A stretch of 64,000 nucleotides of DNA from Siphonodentalium dalli (Eukaryota > Mollusca > Scaphopoda > Gadilida > Siphonodentaliidae), in NCBI GenBank assembly GCA_032622095.1, contig CP136062.1, positions 9,327,710 to 9,391,709 of the forward strand, read 5' to 3'. Position 1 is the stretch's first letter, and each line of letters begins with the position of its first letter. This document shows positions 1-12,060 of this stretch, piece after piece. Position numbers and translations under genes: made by a program. The notes below the pieces were generated by a model. The model was not told where the DNA came from. It did no database searches and saw only the letters and a list, made by a program, of their open reading frames with translations.

Positions 1-1727
1 TTCGAATACCTCTACCCTCGGTAGAACAAGTTGTAGCCGCCAACATTTTCTGGAAGGTAAATAAATGATTCTTGGCATTGCCGGAATTAGTGACAGCTGT
101 GTATGGTAAAACTATTTCTGAAGGTACCCTACCGAAAAATTAGCCTATTTTCAGCTATTAACCAGCAATAAACAATTAGTTAATCGTTCTGTTTATTGTT
201 ATTTTAATGTCCTATTTTTGTCATTATCAACTTTGACCAATATTCTTGCCCTTTGATGCGAGCGTCTTCCAGACAAGCTATATCCTGACAAATTATGATT
301 TTGTATATGGCCCGCAATGAGTTATATAAAATGCACACCGCATATATGTCGTGTAGCGGGAAATTAAATTCGTATCCGTCACCTTTATAGATGAATTTCG
401 ATTACTATTCTTGTCCCAATTTCAAATTTGTTTCATCATTATTCACAATATTTATGGAAACGTTCATGCATAATTGAATAATTGTCATTACTCTAAATTA
501 TAATGAACCGTAGGCCACAAATGTCCGAGATTTCCATATATTTTTTGTTCGTTATATCTTGTCCCTGGATCCCTCTCCTGTACCGAAGTGCCATGCCAGC
601 AAAATAATAGGTCCTCCCTGTCAATAGTGAATTACATCACATGCTTTATAAAAGTGAGAACACATGATATGTTCAAAAGACTGCGCATATTTTCATTTAA
701 AGGAACAGACGCGAAAAAATACCTATCAGGTAGGTACACCGTAACCACATATTTAAAAAAACGTCAATTTAATCGATATAATCAGCTACCTCAGTGTCTC
801 TAATTCATTATGAAGAGCTTTTTCTGAAATATATGGATTAGTGTAAACAATATTTTATTCTCAAGAGTAGCACATAATACATATAATACATAATATACAG
901 ACATTAACACTTTAACATTAGAGAAAAGGATTTCGCAGTGAGCCAAAGGCTTATAGGTGGCCATTTCCTTAGTATATATATTGCATCATGGTTTGATTGG
1001 GTCTCAATGATGAATTGCCTGTTCCACAAGCACCCGCAACCTATCCCGTCGCTAATTTCTGCGTATCCACCCCACACACAATCACACCTCTGGCATGCAT
1101 GAGTATACGAGAGTACAATATGTTTTTGTATTTAGACTTTTGGTTCACGCCTTACAGTTCATAACAATATTTTGTCAATTAAATCGTTTGGTATCGTCGA
1201 TGAACTTTTGTACGGCGATGAATATGTCGGCATTTTTGGTACTGTATAAGATATATCTACAGACCATACAGTAATATGTTGACTTCCAAGTTCCCATTTA
1301 GATTGGCTAAATTATATTTATTGCCACATTATCTCCCAACTGAAGTGAGAAATCATTGAAATATTTTATTTTTGATAGCCAGCACACATCTCTTGTAACG
1401 CCCCCTCCCGTACGAAGATAACCGCTACAGGAATGACTAGCTTAACAGTAGATTGACATTAGACTATTTGAAATATATGCGGCTAAATTGTAAGTGGAAT
1501 TACATGTAAACTGTTGGGTGTTTCATTAATTTAGATTTTTAGTCAAGAAGTTATATTTATATGGGACACCATTTGCTGGGATCTTGTATCATTTGAAATA
1601 TTGTTACGGGAAATACTTCTATTGTCACAGGATATAGCAGTTTTACATGCAGTTAGTTTTGAATGCAATCGATTTAAGTCCCTTTGTCGACTTCGTGCTC
1701 TTATTATGATATGAACACAAATATATG
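1..1727. repeat. Outer left arm of a giant inverted repeat
   Basis: This stretch matches the reverse complement of about 17390-18603 with many scattered substitutions and small indels. Anchors include the GGTAGGGTACC-like motif near 120-135 against 18474-18485, the ACATGATATGTTCAAAAG block at 661 against 17960-17985, and the GTCGACTTC block at 1686 against 17440. The match already holds at base 1, so the arm probably continues outside the window. No gene is recognisable in it; short reading frames here are not conserved in the partner arm. Confidence 0.8.
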
Positions 1728-2881
1728 ATATTAGATAAGATACCTTATCTACCATTTCCTGAAATTCCCTGATAAATTTGGTGACAACGAATTGACGATA
1801 AAAAAAACACATCAGTATCGTTACTGTAGTTGCGATACAAGGAGCTCGTGACGTCGTTGACTGGTTCAGTATCATGAATGAACTGACGTCACATTAATCG
1901 AGTGAAAAATCAAAACGAAATTCCAACGTATATTTGTGCGTACTATAAACAAACTGGGAGATTTCCCGTCAAAAATGACAGGTAAATAAATGTCCTTTGT
2001 TACTTACTGGTGTTCGCGTGCATGATCAAATTCTTATTTACATTAGAAATTGAATGGCTAATAGTATGCTTCTCTTATCACGGCATGGCGGCGTGGGAAC
2101 ATTATATTTCACTAAGAAATGTATTGACGACCCCCGGCTTCAGCAGGTATGCATGCATATGAGTAGCCAGTTTGCTCTAAGGCGGATTCGTCAGCTGATA
2201 GCAATGGCATAATTGATGCGTGGAGCCCAGTAGATGGGTGGATACCCATTAGCATGGACGCCTCACACACAAACACCTTCAGAATTCTTATGAATGATTA
2301 ACTTTCATTTCCCTATTTAAGCTATAGTCGAACCACTACATGGGTAGTTCTTGTGTGACACATGTATATACTTTGCATGTATTGTCTAAGTGGATTAATG
2401 CCAATAGTTTAGTACGAAAGTTTCTGGTCCCCTGGGCTCCTACCAATTCTTCAGTTCGAGGGTATTTAAAATAGCACCCATTTATAACGATGACTGAACG
2501 TTCGACTCTACAACCCGTGCAACTCCACGACAAAATTTTGCGCCCTTTTCCAATGTTATGGTAGAACGCATGGAAGTTTCATCTATAGAGTAGCAAAGAA
2601 AGTGTGGGTTTGTGTGCGATTTAATATGACGTCATTACGACAAACGTCATAACAAATAGTGTTTACTTGAGTTCAAATACGGCGTTTATGGACCATGTTC
2701 GATCTTTTGCATTAGTTGACCAATCGGGGTGAAAGTTGGTGAGTCATCTTCTACGACACAATGTAGGCAGTTGGACAGTTGGACGCATGGTTGAAATGTG
2801 ATAAACGCGCCAAAAGCGTAACCGAGTTATACACACATTGACACACACAGACGGCGGGTTATATATAATAGGAGAGAGTTC

Positions 2882-3241
2882 CTAGCTTTTAACATTATTT
2901 GATTGCCTATCATCATCATCATCAATGTTTGGGGAGTAAGTCGCCATGACTTTTACCACTTTCGCATAATAACATACATGTATAGAATAACGTAAATGAA
3001 TTAATTCAGTTTTAAAGTTATCCATGACGTTTACTCGTACATACCGCTCGTTATAACATTTGTTATCGAATAGCTCCTTGAACTGTTGAACCGATTCAGA
3101 GGAAACAATGTAATCTGATAAAATATTCCAGTTTGTAATCACTCTCTGGGGAAATAAATATTTTCGCACATCTTTGACAATTATGTTATTTTGCATCTTA
3201 TGCTTGTGTTCCTTTGTGGAGTGTGTCTTCAAAAAACACAC
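2882..3241 (-). pseudogene. LINE reverse transcriptase C-terminal remnant
   Basis: A 119-codon minus-strand frame contains a stretch (RKYLFPQRVITNWNILSDYI, then SSESVQQFKELFDN) that resembles the tail shared by CR1/Jockey/L2-type LINE ORF2 proteins, where R-x-F-x-x-R-V-x-x-x-W-N-x-L is followed by S-V-x-x-F-K-x-x-L-D. No RT catalytic domain lies upstream (toward 3300 and above), so this is a 5'-truncated copy. An Asp run and a short tail precede the stop. The match is from family knowledge, not a search. Confidence 0.55.
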
Positions 3242-3479
3242 ATCTGTCTATGTTGTAGAAACCGTGTGTTAAAGACGCTGCAAAAAAATAGACCGATAGA
3301 AAATGACTTGTGATATGACTATTCTCACCTTTGTACATAACTGCTCTATTGACATCGACCTGATACCCCAATATCACAATTCACAACCCCGCCAAACTTA
3401 ACCTGACAAATCCTACTTGCAAACTTCTCCTATGATTCATATTTCGCTGTCAATTTCTTTTTCTCCCCATTTCTGACAC

Positions 3480-3670
3480 ATAATTTTATAACAGTACTCA
3501 AAAGCTGTAACCACCCCACTAAAAGCGTCCTGTTTAATTTAATCTGATCTGAATCTCCGCTTATAATTTTTTTTTTCGCTCAATGTCAGTAACCACCCTA
3601 CTAAAAATGTCATGTTTAATCCGATCTGAACCCCCTCTTATTATTCATTTTTCGCTGCCAATATGTTTTC
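3480..3670. repeat. Short tandem duplication, about 81-bp period
   Basis: Two adjacent units share GTAACCACCC..ACTAAAA, TGTTTAAT..GATCTGAA and a following TTTTTCGCT block, starting near 3507 and 3588. A separate short duplication (ATATCGATTGATT..ATTTATAG) starts at 3918 and 3972. No gene is seen between 3241 and 4610. Confidence 0.5.
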
Positions 3671-4609
3671 CTTTCTGATTCACATATACACATATCGTGT
3701 GTCATACTTCTACATTATCTCAATAAGTGGAATAATATTTGTTTTAAATACATATGCCGAGATTATAGTTCATAACAATGGCACTATACACTTGCGCATA
3801 AACTAATCCAATCACCACCAAGTGAAGTTAACAGACATACCTTGACAAACTGAACATTATGTTACTCTGGCCTAACTATTAATCTGACCATTCACTGACC
3901 GCTTGTTGTCAACCTGAATATCGATTGATTATATTTATAGATTGTACTTTTCAACTGCATTGCCCAAACACATATCGATTGATTTTATTTATAGATTGTA
4001 CTTTTTTCAGCCATGACGTGTCCGATATATGTCACATCTTACATTAATTTGCGAAGCTACATATGAGGCTGGACTTTAATTGTCTTATTGCAATACATCT
4101 CGCGTTCTCAAAGATTGTTTAAGTTATATTGACAAATCATTGGCTAATTAATACCAGGTTGTGTATTTTTGTTACCGATTAATGTCGACTTTTAAAATTG
4201 TTAAGTATATACACATGTTGCCATACGTATACACAAACACACCGAATTAAAGCCCATTACTGAATTGACCACACCATTAAATTCTAGTCAAGAATTTAGA
4301 CCTAAAATTAAAATAGTTATCTATTCTGTTTACGGAGTTAATAATGCGCACTACACACCCTTCATACACACATAGACCATATGCACATATGCATGCGGGT
4401 GTGTAATAAACACAAAAATAACTGTCTTTAATATTACATTCAAACAATATGCTTTGGAACTGCCTGTCCCGAACTAGGAAGCAATTTGCACACAATCCTC
4501 TTTTTAATGTATTTCTGTCCTCTACTAAGGTTTGCACTATGTTTGTTTCTTATTCACATGTATTTTGAAAATGAAATATGGGTTTGCTCTAACAATCTAC
4601 AATTAATAG

Positions 4610-5791
4610 ATGTCGGTTAAAATTCTTTCAATGAATTGTCAAGGAATTGGGGATAAGAAAAAAAGGAGAGATGTCTTCACATACCTTAAAAAGTTGAAGT
4701 ATGACATTTACTGTTTACAAGACGTTCATTTTACTCGCGATCAAGAGAAATTTATTCAATCGGAGTGGGGTTATACATGTTGCTTTAATTCTTTCAAATC
4801 ATCAAGTAGAGGCGTCGCGATTTTATTCAATAATACATTTGGTCTAAAGATTAATGCATTACATACGGACCCAAATGGGAACATGCTCATAGTCGAAATT
4901 AATGTAGATGATTTCAAGCTAACATTAGTAAATATATATGGACCCAATGCAGATACCCCATCTTTTTATGAAAAAATTAACAAAATACTAACCGATGATA
5001 TCATATCTGATAACGTTGTGATTTGTGGTGATTACAATATTGCCCTTAATCCTTCAAAAGCCTGTTTTAATTACGTTGGTGACAATAACCCGAAAGCTCG
5101 CAAGGAACTATTTAAACTAATCGGCGAAAAAGACCTCATTGATGTATGGATATATCATAACCCAGAACAACTAAGATATACTTGGCGAAGAAAGTCCCCG
5201 TTTAAACAAGCACGTTTAGATTATTTTCTCATATCAAACTGTATTTTGCCTTTTATTGAATCATTTTCCGTAAGACCTGGTTATCGTACCGATCATTCAA
5301 TAGTAACTGTGAATTTCAAATTATGTGATACGAAACCCGGGCGTGGCTATTGGAAATTTAGTAACTCTCTACTTTCTAATAAAACTTTTGTCGATAAAAT
5401 AAATGAAACTGTAGATACGACTGTCGAACAGTATAAATCGTCGGATAATGACACGCTATGTGATAACGAAGAGAGTCCAAAGTTTCAAATAAACGACCAA
5501 TTATTCTTTGAAACATTGCTCTTGGAGATGAGAAAAACGACGTTAACTTTTTCAAAAGCACTAGCAAATACTAAACGCCAAGAAGAATCTTTACTTGAAG
5601 AAGACATTGAAGTGTTAGAAAATCGGCTTACTGGTGATGATGGTATTGAGAAATTACAACAACTTAAACTACGATTAGAAGATATAAGAAAACAGAAATT
5701 AGAAGGCGCAATGATACGTTCAAGAGCTCGATGGGTCAGTGATGGGGAAAAACCAACTAAATATTTTCTTAACTTAGAAAAAATACATTAA
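4610..5791 (+). pseudogene. LINE ORF2 N-terminal part: AP-like endonuclease and linker
   Basis: The 393-codon frame opens with an exonuclease-endonuclease-phosphatase domain, which in LINEs nicks target DNA to prime reverse transcription. Visible motifs are SMNCQGIG (metal-binding Asn, about residue 9), a LQDVHF block, VNIYGPN, the GDYNIAL block near residue 139, RLDYFLIS and the terminal RTDHSIV. The linker ends at the RARWVSDGEKPTKYFLNLEK block that normally runs straight on into the RT domain. Here it meets a TAA at 5789 just after a run of six A. The continuation is in the next frame, so the ORF2 is broken by a one-base type frameshift (or an assembly error in the homopolymer). Confidence 0.85.
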
Positions 5792-5799
5792 TACATTAT

Positions 5800-8442
5800 A
5801 TGAATAAAGCACTTCTTCGGGTTGAAAAAGAGGATGGTAAAGTGGTTACAGATCAAAATGATATTCTCGAAGAGGCCAAACTATATTACGAAAAATTATA
5901 TGAAAATAGACACGAGAACACAAATGTATCGGACATTGAACAATTTGTTCGCGTTCAAAATGATAACACAAATAATTTCCCAAATAAATTATCTCCAGAA
6001 ATCTCTCACACCCTTGAATCACGTATTTCTGAAAACGAGGCATTAACCTATTTAAAACATATGCGCAATAACAAAAGCCCTGGTTCCAGTGGCTTCTCGT
6101 GTGATTTTTATAAAATGTTTTGGAATAAAATTGGTAAATTCCTAGTTAGGTCATTAAACTACGGCTTAGATAAAGGTGAATTATCGGTTACACAGAAACA
6201 CGGTATTCTTACTCTGATTCCAAAAGAAAACAAACCCAAACAATTCCTAAAAAACTGGCGACCTATTTCACTTCTTAATGTGTCATACAAAATTCTATCC
6301 GGTATACTTTCTGAAAGATTGAAAAGTGTAATTCAAGATCTTATTCATCATGATCAGAGTGGGTTTTTAAAAGGCGAAAATATACGATTAATATCAGACA
6401 TTTTGTCCACAACAAAATCTGCTAATATTCCTGGACTACTTGTACTCCTTGAATTCGAAAAAGCTTTTGATTCGGTCTCCTGGTCATTCTTGTCGTCAGT
6501 CTTAAAATACTTCAACTTTGGGGATAATTTTATTAAAATCATTAATTGCTTGTATAACGGTATATCGTCAAATGTCAATATCAACGGGCATGTGTCTCGT
6601 AGCTTCAGAATCTCGAGGGGCTGTCGCCAAGGTGATCCAATTTCGCCTTACATTTTTGTATTGTGTGTAGAAATATTAGGTATAGGATTCCGGAAACGGA
6701 AAAATATCAAGGGTATTAAGAAAGGGAATTCAGAAATTAAACTTTCACAATATGCTGACGATACCTCATTATTTCTTGATGGTGACCCCCAAAGCCTTGA
6801 CAATGCATTCGAGCTATTACATGACTTTTATCTTATTTCAGGTTTAAAAATTAATTACGACAAAACAGTTGCGGTATGGATTGGTAAGAACAGAGATTGT
6901 ACTGACTCTATATGTGACAGATGGAAAATAAGATGGCTATCAAATGGTTTTAAAGTTCTCGGTGTAAATTTCCAATTAGATGCCGATGATATATTTTCGA
7001 ATAATTACATCACAGCGTACAACCAGATACGAACAATTTTTTCTGTGTGGTCTAAAAGACACCTGACTGTTATCGGGAGAGTCACAATATTCAAGTCATT
7101 GGTACTTTCTAAACTCTCGTTTTTATTTATGACAATTCCAAATCCACCAAAAACATTCTTAACTGACATAAACAAAGACATATATAATTTCATATGGGAT
7201 AAAAAACCTGACAAAATTGCTAGGAAATATTTTCAACAAGACTATTCCATGGGAGGTTGTAAAATGATTGATATCCAAACATTTATGCATTCAATGAAAA
7301 TATCATGGGTGAAACGCTACATAACTCAACCGGATTCTTGGCAAAACCTCGTCCGATATCAAATGGAGTGTAAAAACAATGACAAATGGTATCTATCGAA
7401 TGGATGTGCCCTTAATAGATATAAAAGCAAATATATCAATCAATTCTGGATAGATGTTCTAGATGCATGGAAAATATTAAACTTAAATATGGCTCCAAAA
7501 ACGCACAGTGATGTGCTCTCATCGACGATTGTAAATAACGATATTTTCAAAATAAACAAACACGCAATTAATGACAGATCGTTGGCCCTTCGTGGCATAT
7601 ATTTTGTGAACGATATTATGTGTGATAATGACAAGTTAATGTCCTATGACGAAGCAAAGCGGTTATATGGCATTAAAACAGATTTTTTGACATACAACTG
7701 TATAATCTCTTCAATAAAAAAATACCTAACTAAAATGGAAAACTCTAGTAGCTATCAACAAAGTAACAACGATCGACTGAACAACCCAATACTACCGTAT
7801 CAGATCGAACACTTACTCAAATCGAATTCGAAGTATATATACAATTGCATTCAAGACCCCAAAATGAACATGAACCTCATCTCAAAATGGGAGAAGAAAC
7901 TAAATATGCACCATGAATTAGACTGGTGGTCAGACGTTTTTAAAACTCCCTTTGTTCAGTTTTGTGACATGAAATATGTATGGTTTCAATATCGGATAAA
8001 CAATAGAATATTAGGGACTAGCAATGTACTAAAGAAAATGGGTCGATCTGAAAATGATACATGTTCATTTTGTAAAATTGAAAAAGAGACCATTAGCCAT
8101 CTTATGTTTCAATGTCACATTATTGCTTCGCTGTGGAACGAGATTCGTGTATGGATATTTAACACGACTTCAAATAAATTAGAAATTAATTCAAACACAA
8201 TTTTATTTGGCAAAGCTGATACTGAAAAAATTGATCCACTCCTCCAAACGATCTTGGTCGTAATTAAGTATAATATATACCGATCAAAGATGAGATCTCA
8301 ATTACCAAAATTGCAAAATATCCAAGCAGAAATACGAATGTATGCAAAAACTGAAAGATGGATTTTTTACAGCAAATTTAGATATACTGAGTTCGAATAT
8401 CGGTGGGATAAATGGAAAGGTATGTTACACTATTACAGTTAA
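5800..8442 (+). pseudogene. LINE ORF2 C-terminal part: reverse transcriptase and zinc knuckle
   Basis: The 880-codon frame carries the LINE RT: LIPKENKPKQFLKNWRPISL (about 139-158), QSGFLKG, the motif A region EFEKAFDSVSW (218-228), GCRQGDPISP (274-283) and YADD (318-321). A CX2CX7HX4C knuckle follows near residue 755. The first motif A position, Asp in active LINE RTs, is Glu here (GAA codon). The GFLKG..ENIRL stretch also appears about four residues shorter than related elements. The start at 5800 is only the first ATG after the upstream frameshift; the frame is open farther upstream. Together with the broken endonuclease junction, this copy is probably inactive. Confidence 0.88.
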
Positions 8443-9446
8443 ACAGCACATACATAACTATATATATTTACATGTATGCTGGAAATGTAGTACATAACAT
8501 TGCACATGCCTGGCACACAAGTATTCCGTAAATATTATTTAGTATTGTAAAAACTGTGTTTAAACACGAATGCTGACCAGACATGTGCCGTGTTGTGTGA
8601 CTTACCTAACAGTATGCTTACTTATTTGAATCATATAGTGAGTAAAATTAATTGTATACCACCTATCCATGCCGTACATAATCACGTTACGTAAATATAC
8701 CAGATTTTAAGACTTTTAGCTCGATGCTAACACTAATTAATAACCCCTCAATGTTAATATTTTGCATTGTATAATTAGCATATATATACCTAATAACGTG
8801 AGGGACTCAGAAAAAAATATAAATAATACATATATACCCAATATTTCATTTTCATTATATCTATTATTATAACTAATGGAAATTTAATATAACTAAATAA
8901 AACAACATTCATAAAACCATTCACTCCACACTCTTTTTTCTCTTCTACCTTTCTACAATCTCAAAAAAAAAATAACGAAAGAGACAAAAACTGTTTAATT
9001 ACCAACCATTAACTGTAATGTATACTTCATGTACTGTCACAATGTATTTGTCTTTTTTAAAATAAAAATTTATAAATTTTTTTTTTTTTTTAAATAAAAC
9101 AAACCGTGTGTTAGCTTGTACACTTCTATCATATCTCCCTGATTTCGCCTGTAGCTGAGAGACATGATGCCGGAGAGACATGAGGCCATCATGGGTATTA
9201 TAGTATAACATATCACAAAGTATTTATCTAATATGTATTTGTTGAGTATCTATTATAGATTATAAAAAACGCAGGTGTAAGAGATTTTGACCATTGGGTT
9301 CAATTTCCGTTGGGCATATTCGCGTGAACTGGCACGTTGTGACAATTTAGCAAAGCGAGCTAATCGCGGGAAACAAATCCAACAATTTTGGCATTTACGA
9401 ATCTTTTAAAATGTAGTTTGTGTGATGTATTATGGTAGGTAAGCAT
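8443..9446. other. AT-rich flank with no recognisable gene
   Basis: LINE 3' region and flank. It is rich in TATATA-like sequence and has a run of T at about 9077-9091. No coding signal was seen. Confidence 0.5.
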
Positions 9447-9579
9447 GTTATATACACAATGTTTGTAATGATTCATGTATCGCGACTCGGCTAGTTTTCG
9501 TGACCACATAGCGACTCGGAGACCAAGGTCTAGCCTCGTCGCGATACATGAATTGATACAAACACATTGTGTATATAAC
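9447..9579. mobile_element. Palindromic MITE at the edge of the arm insertion
   Basis: The left end (GTTATATACACAATG, ending CATGTATCGCGAC) and right end (GTCGCGATACATG, ending CATTGTGTATATAAC) are inverted copies of about 45 bp around a 45-bp centre. It has no coding capacity. It sits exactly where similarity between the two foldback arms resumes. Confidence 0.6.
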
Positions 9580-12060
9580 ACATATATACATCTTCTATAT
9601 ATCTGAGAAGCATCAAACGGCGCTTTCGTTACAAAAGAATACACTGCGAGTAACACGATAGACGGCGTTGTGTTACATGGACTAAATTATTGTATAATAG
9701 CTAGAATAGTTCGTTGACCAATTGTTTATTCTGTCCAGATATTTCATATTTAGATGGGCAGTGTATAATTATTTGAAATATCGATGTTAATATGATGACA
9801 CATTTCAAATACACGTTATATAAAATACTACGATTAGTTGTCACTAGAGATTGAGTGGGTGGGGGAGACAGTTATCAAGGAAAGTTGTATGCAGATGGAT
9901 ATGGAGAGTGTTGACGAGTCATGTCCGGATACTGGATGCAGTAGGGAGTGTGTATGCGAGTAGGACTGTTGTCGATTAAAGTGTTATGTGCTATCATGTA
10001 AGTCGAGAGTGTGGAGAGTTATAGACTTGTCCTGAGACTGCAGTAGAGAGTGAGCATGCATGTGATATTTAATATGTATTATTCAAAGAAAACAGAAGGA
10101 AAATATCTGAAGCATTCAACATATAGAATACAGTTGTTGGAGGCTATATATAGTGCGCACCGCTGCCCTCTGGCTTAATTGCACACACACACACACACAT
10201 GATACACGAAGTGGAGTATTTACTAGCGATATACATGTATATATCAGAGATGTATACACGAGTTACAATCGTGAGCCAACTGTGCCATTCAGATCACATG
10301 CACGCGCTTAGTCACAGAGAACAAAACGGATGCTGCTCTTCAATGCATCATGCATGTAACATACAAAACATCTCAATTAAATTACGTTACGGTGAGCGTT
10401 TCTTCAGCACGAGATATAATTTGAGGTTAAATTACACGACACGGAAGTCATTCGGTTAAAATTAAGTATCACATTTAACTTGTAACTGAGAAGTTTTTTT
10501 TCAACCAGTGATGAATGCTATGTGGCAGATACAAGAATGTGTGACTTGCGTGCACATACGTGTAACCGAATCCGCATACAGTGCTCCCGGACTCTCACAC
10601 AGAGATGCCCACAAACGGAAACACTTTGATCACCCATCAGGTCCTATTATGATAAAACACATGCTAATAACGAGAGAACAGATAGTAATTTGAAACATGT
10701 TTAACGAAAAACACTAAACTAATCACAACTATGGATATTTTCCAAAATGTTGCACGCGTCGCCTTTACAATATCTTTATAATGCAGCGCTGATATTTCCA
10801 ACTATATATGAAGAAACAGAGAAACTATGCTCGTCCAACAGCCTTTCTTAAATTCCAACTGTACTCAGTGATTCATTCAATATTGGCATAATTCCGTTGT
10901 GACTGTATCGCGAATTATCTGCACATTGTTTTGGTAATGCAACGAAATGTGAATTATTCTAATCCATACGCCTTTAGAGCTTGAGCTGCCTGTAGACCAC
11001 CTCCTCCCATATGCGGATTGTTGGCGGTTATGATATATTTGTAGGACTATATCAGTCCTTCAATTTGCCGGTTGTTTGCCATCTGGCTATGGGGGCTTTA
11101 CAGAGTTATCGGTCTTTGAAACCAAGATGGCCGCCAACATTGAATATCTGACAAGGTTAATTTCAATTCGCAATTACTCAGGAAGTTTTGAGGTATTACA
11201 TCGTGCTATATGTCGTTCTGTTCACAATTGAGTACTTCTTATTTATATGTATGAATAAATTTCGAATATTAAAAATGGCCGACAAAATGGCCACCGGAAG
11301 TGGAAAATATGACGCTTTTCACTAATATATCTTCTATATTGGTTTCTGATGTTACTTTGGCTCAAAATGGCGGCCAAAGTGGCCGTCAAAATATAGAAAC
11401 AATTTAATATTGCCCCAGCGAGCCCTACAATCACTTATAAGTTGTGGTTGATGAATAAAATTGGCTATATCCATTGAAAACTAACATGTCTGATTCACCT
11501 TGGTAAATGTTTAGTATTGTAACCACTAACATTACCAGAAATATTGGATTTTACTCTCACTAACTTGACATAAATATCGGCAAAAAATTACTTTTTAGGT
11601 TTGGCCATATAAACAAAATAAACTGTAGCTAACTTGGTATGAAAGGTGTGTATTGTTTTGATGTATTATAAATGTGTTACAGTAAGGTGTTCGTAGATGA
11701 AATTACTCAAGATGGCTTCCAAAATGGCAGCCAACAAGGGTAAAAAAGCTAAATTTTCAAATATATCCGGAACTTTATTATCTGCTGTTCCGAAACGTTA
11801 GCAAATTTTGACTCACTTGGTTATTATGCATGTTAGATAATCAAATGACAACTAAATATTATATCTGGTTACCCCTGTTCCTTATGGGGTATGACAACTT
11901 CATTTTAAAGTTGCAGTATGGAATTTTGCCGAAAACCTCTTTTGATATTCTGGGCCACAACCTTTAAAGGAAATAGGCAGAACTGTGAAAAGGAACTGAG
12001 ATGCACCATAATCTGTGGCTATTCTGGCTCAATAGGATAAAAAATGATCAACTTGATACA
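9580..12060. repeat. Inner left arm of the giant inverted repeat
   Basis: Matches the reverse complement of about 14290-17390. Anchors are 9620-9660 against 17290-17350, 10141-10175 against 16640-16680, 11116-11290 against 15345-15520, and 11866-12050 against 14385-14540. It includes a GAGAGTGT-rich minisatellite at 9890-10060 and a (CA)n run at 10184-10199. The region 10220-10950 has no clear partner, so one arm has gained or lost sequence there. Small reading frames in it are not conserved. Confidence 0.75.

Larger units (their letters stand above)
4610..8442 (+). mobile_element. L1/Tx1-like non-LTR retrotransposon, damaged ORF2
   Basis: One endonuclease frame (4610-5791) and one reverse transcriptase frame (5800-8442) together make the ORF2 of an L1/Tx1-clade LINE. 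The order is EEP endonuclease, linker, RT with YADD, then a C-terminal CCHC-type knuckle. No ORF1 is visible upstream, and neither a poly(A) tail nor a target duplication could be fixed, so the outer limits given are those of the coding region only. The element lies inside the insertion that splits the left foldback arm. Confidence 0.85.
1728..9579. other. 7.85-kb insertion interrupting the left foldback arm
   Basis: In the right arm the sequence runs directly from the GAACACAAATATATGATA block (about 17395-17420) into the CATCTTCTACATATATGAGAAG block (about 17365-17390). In the left arm the same two blocks lie at about 1708-1727 and 9580-9610. Everything between is therefore extra DNA in the left arm, or DNA lost from the right. 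It contains a LINE 3' remnant, short repeats, an L1/Tx1-like LINE and, at its right edge, a palindromic MITE. No target duplication was identified, so it may be the sum of several events. Confidence 0.65.
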
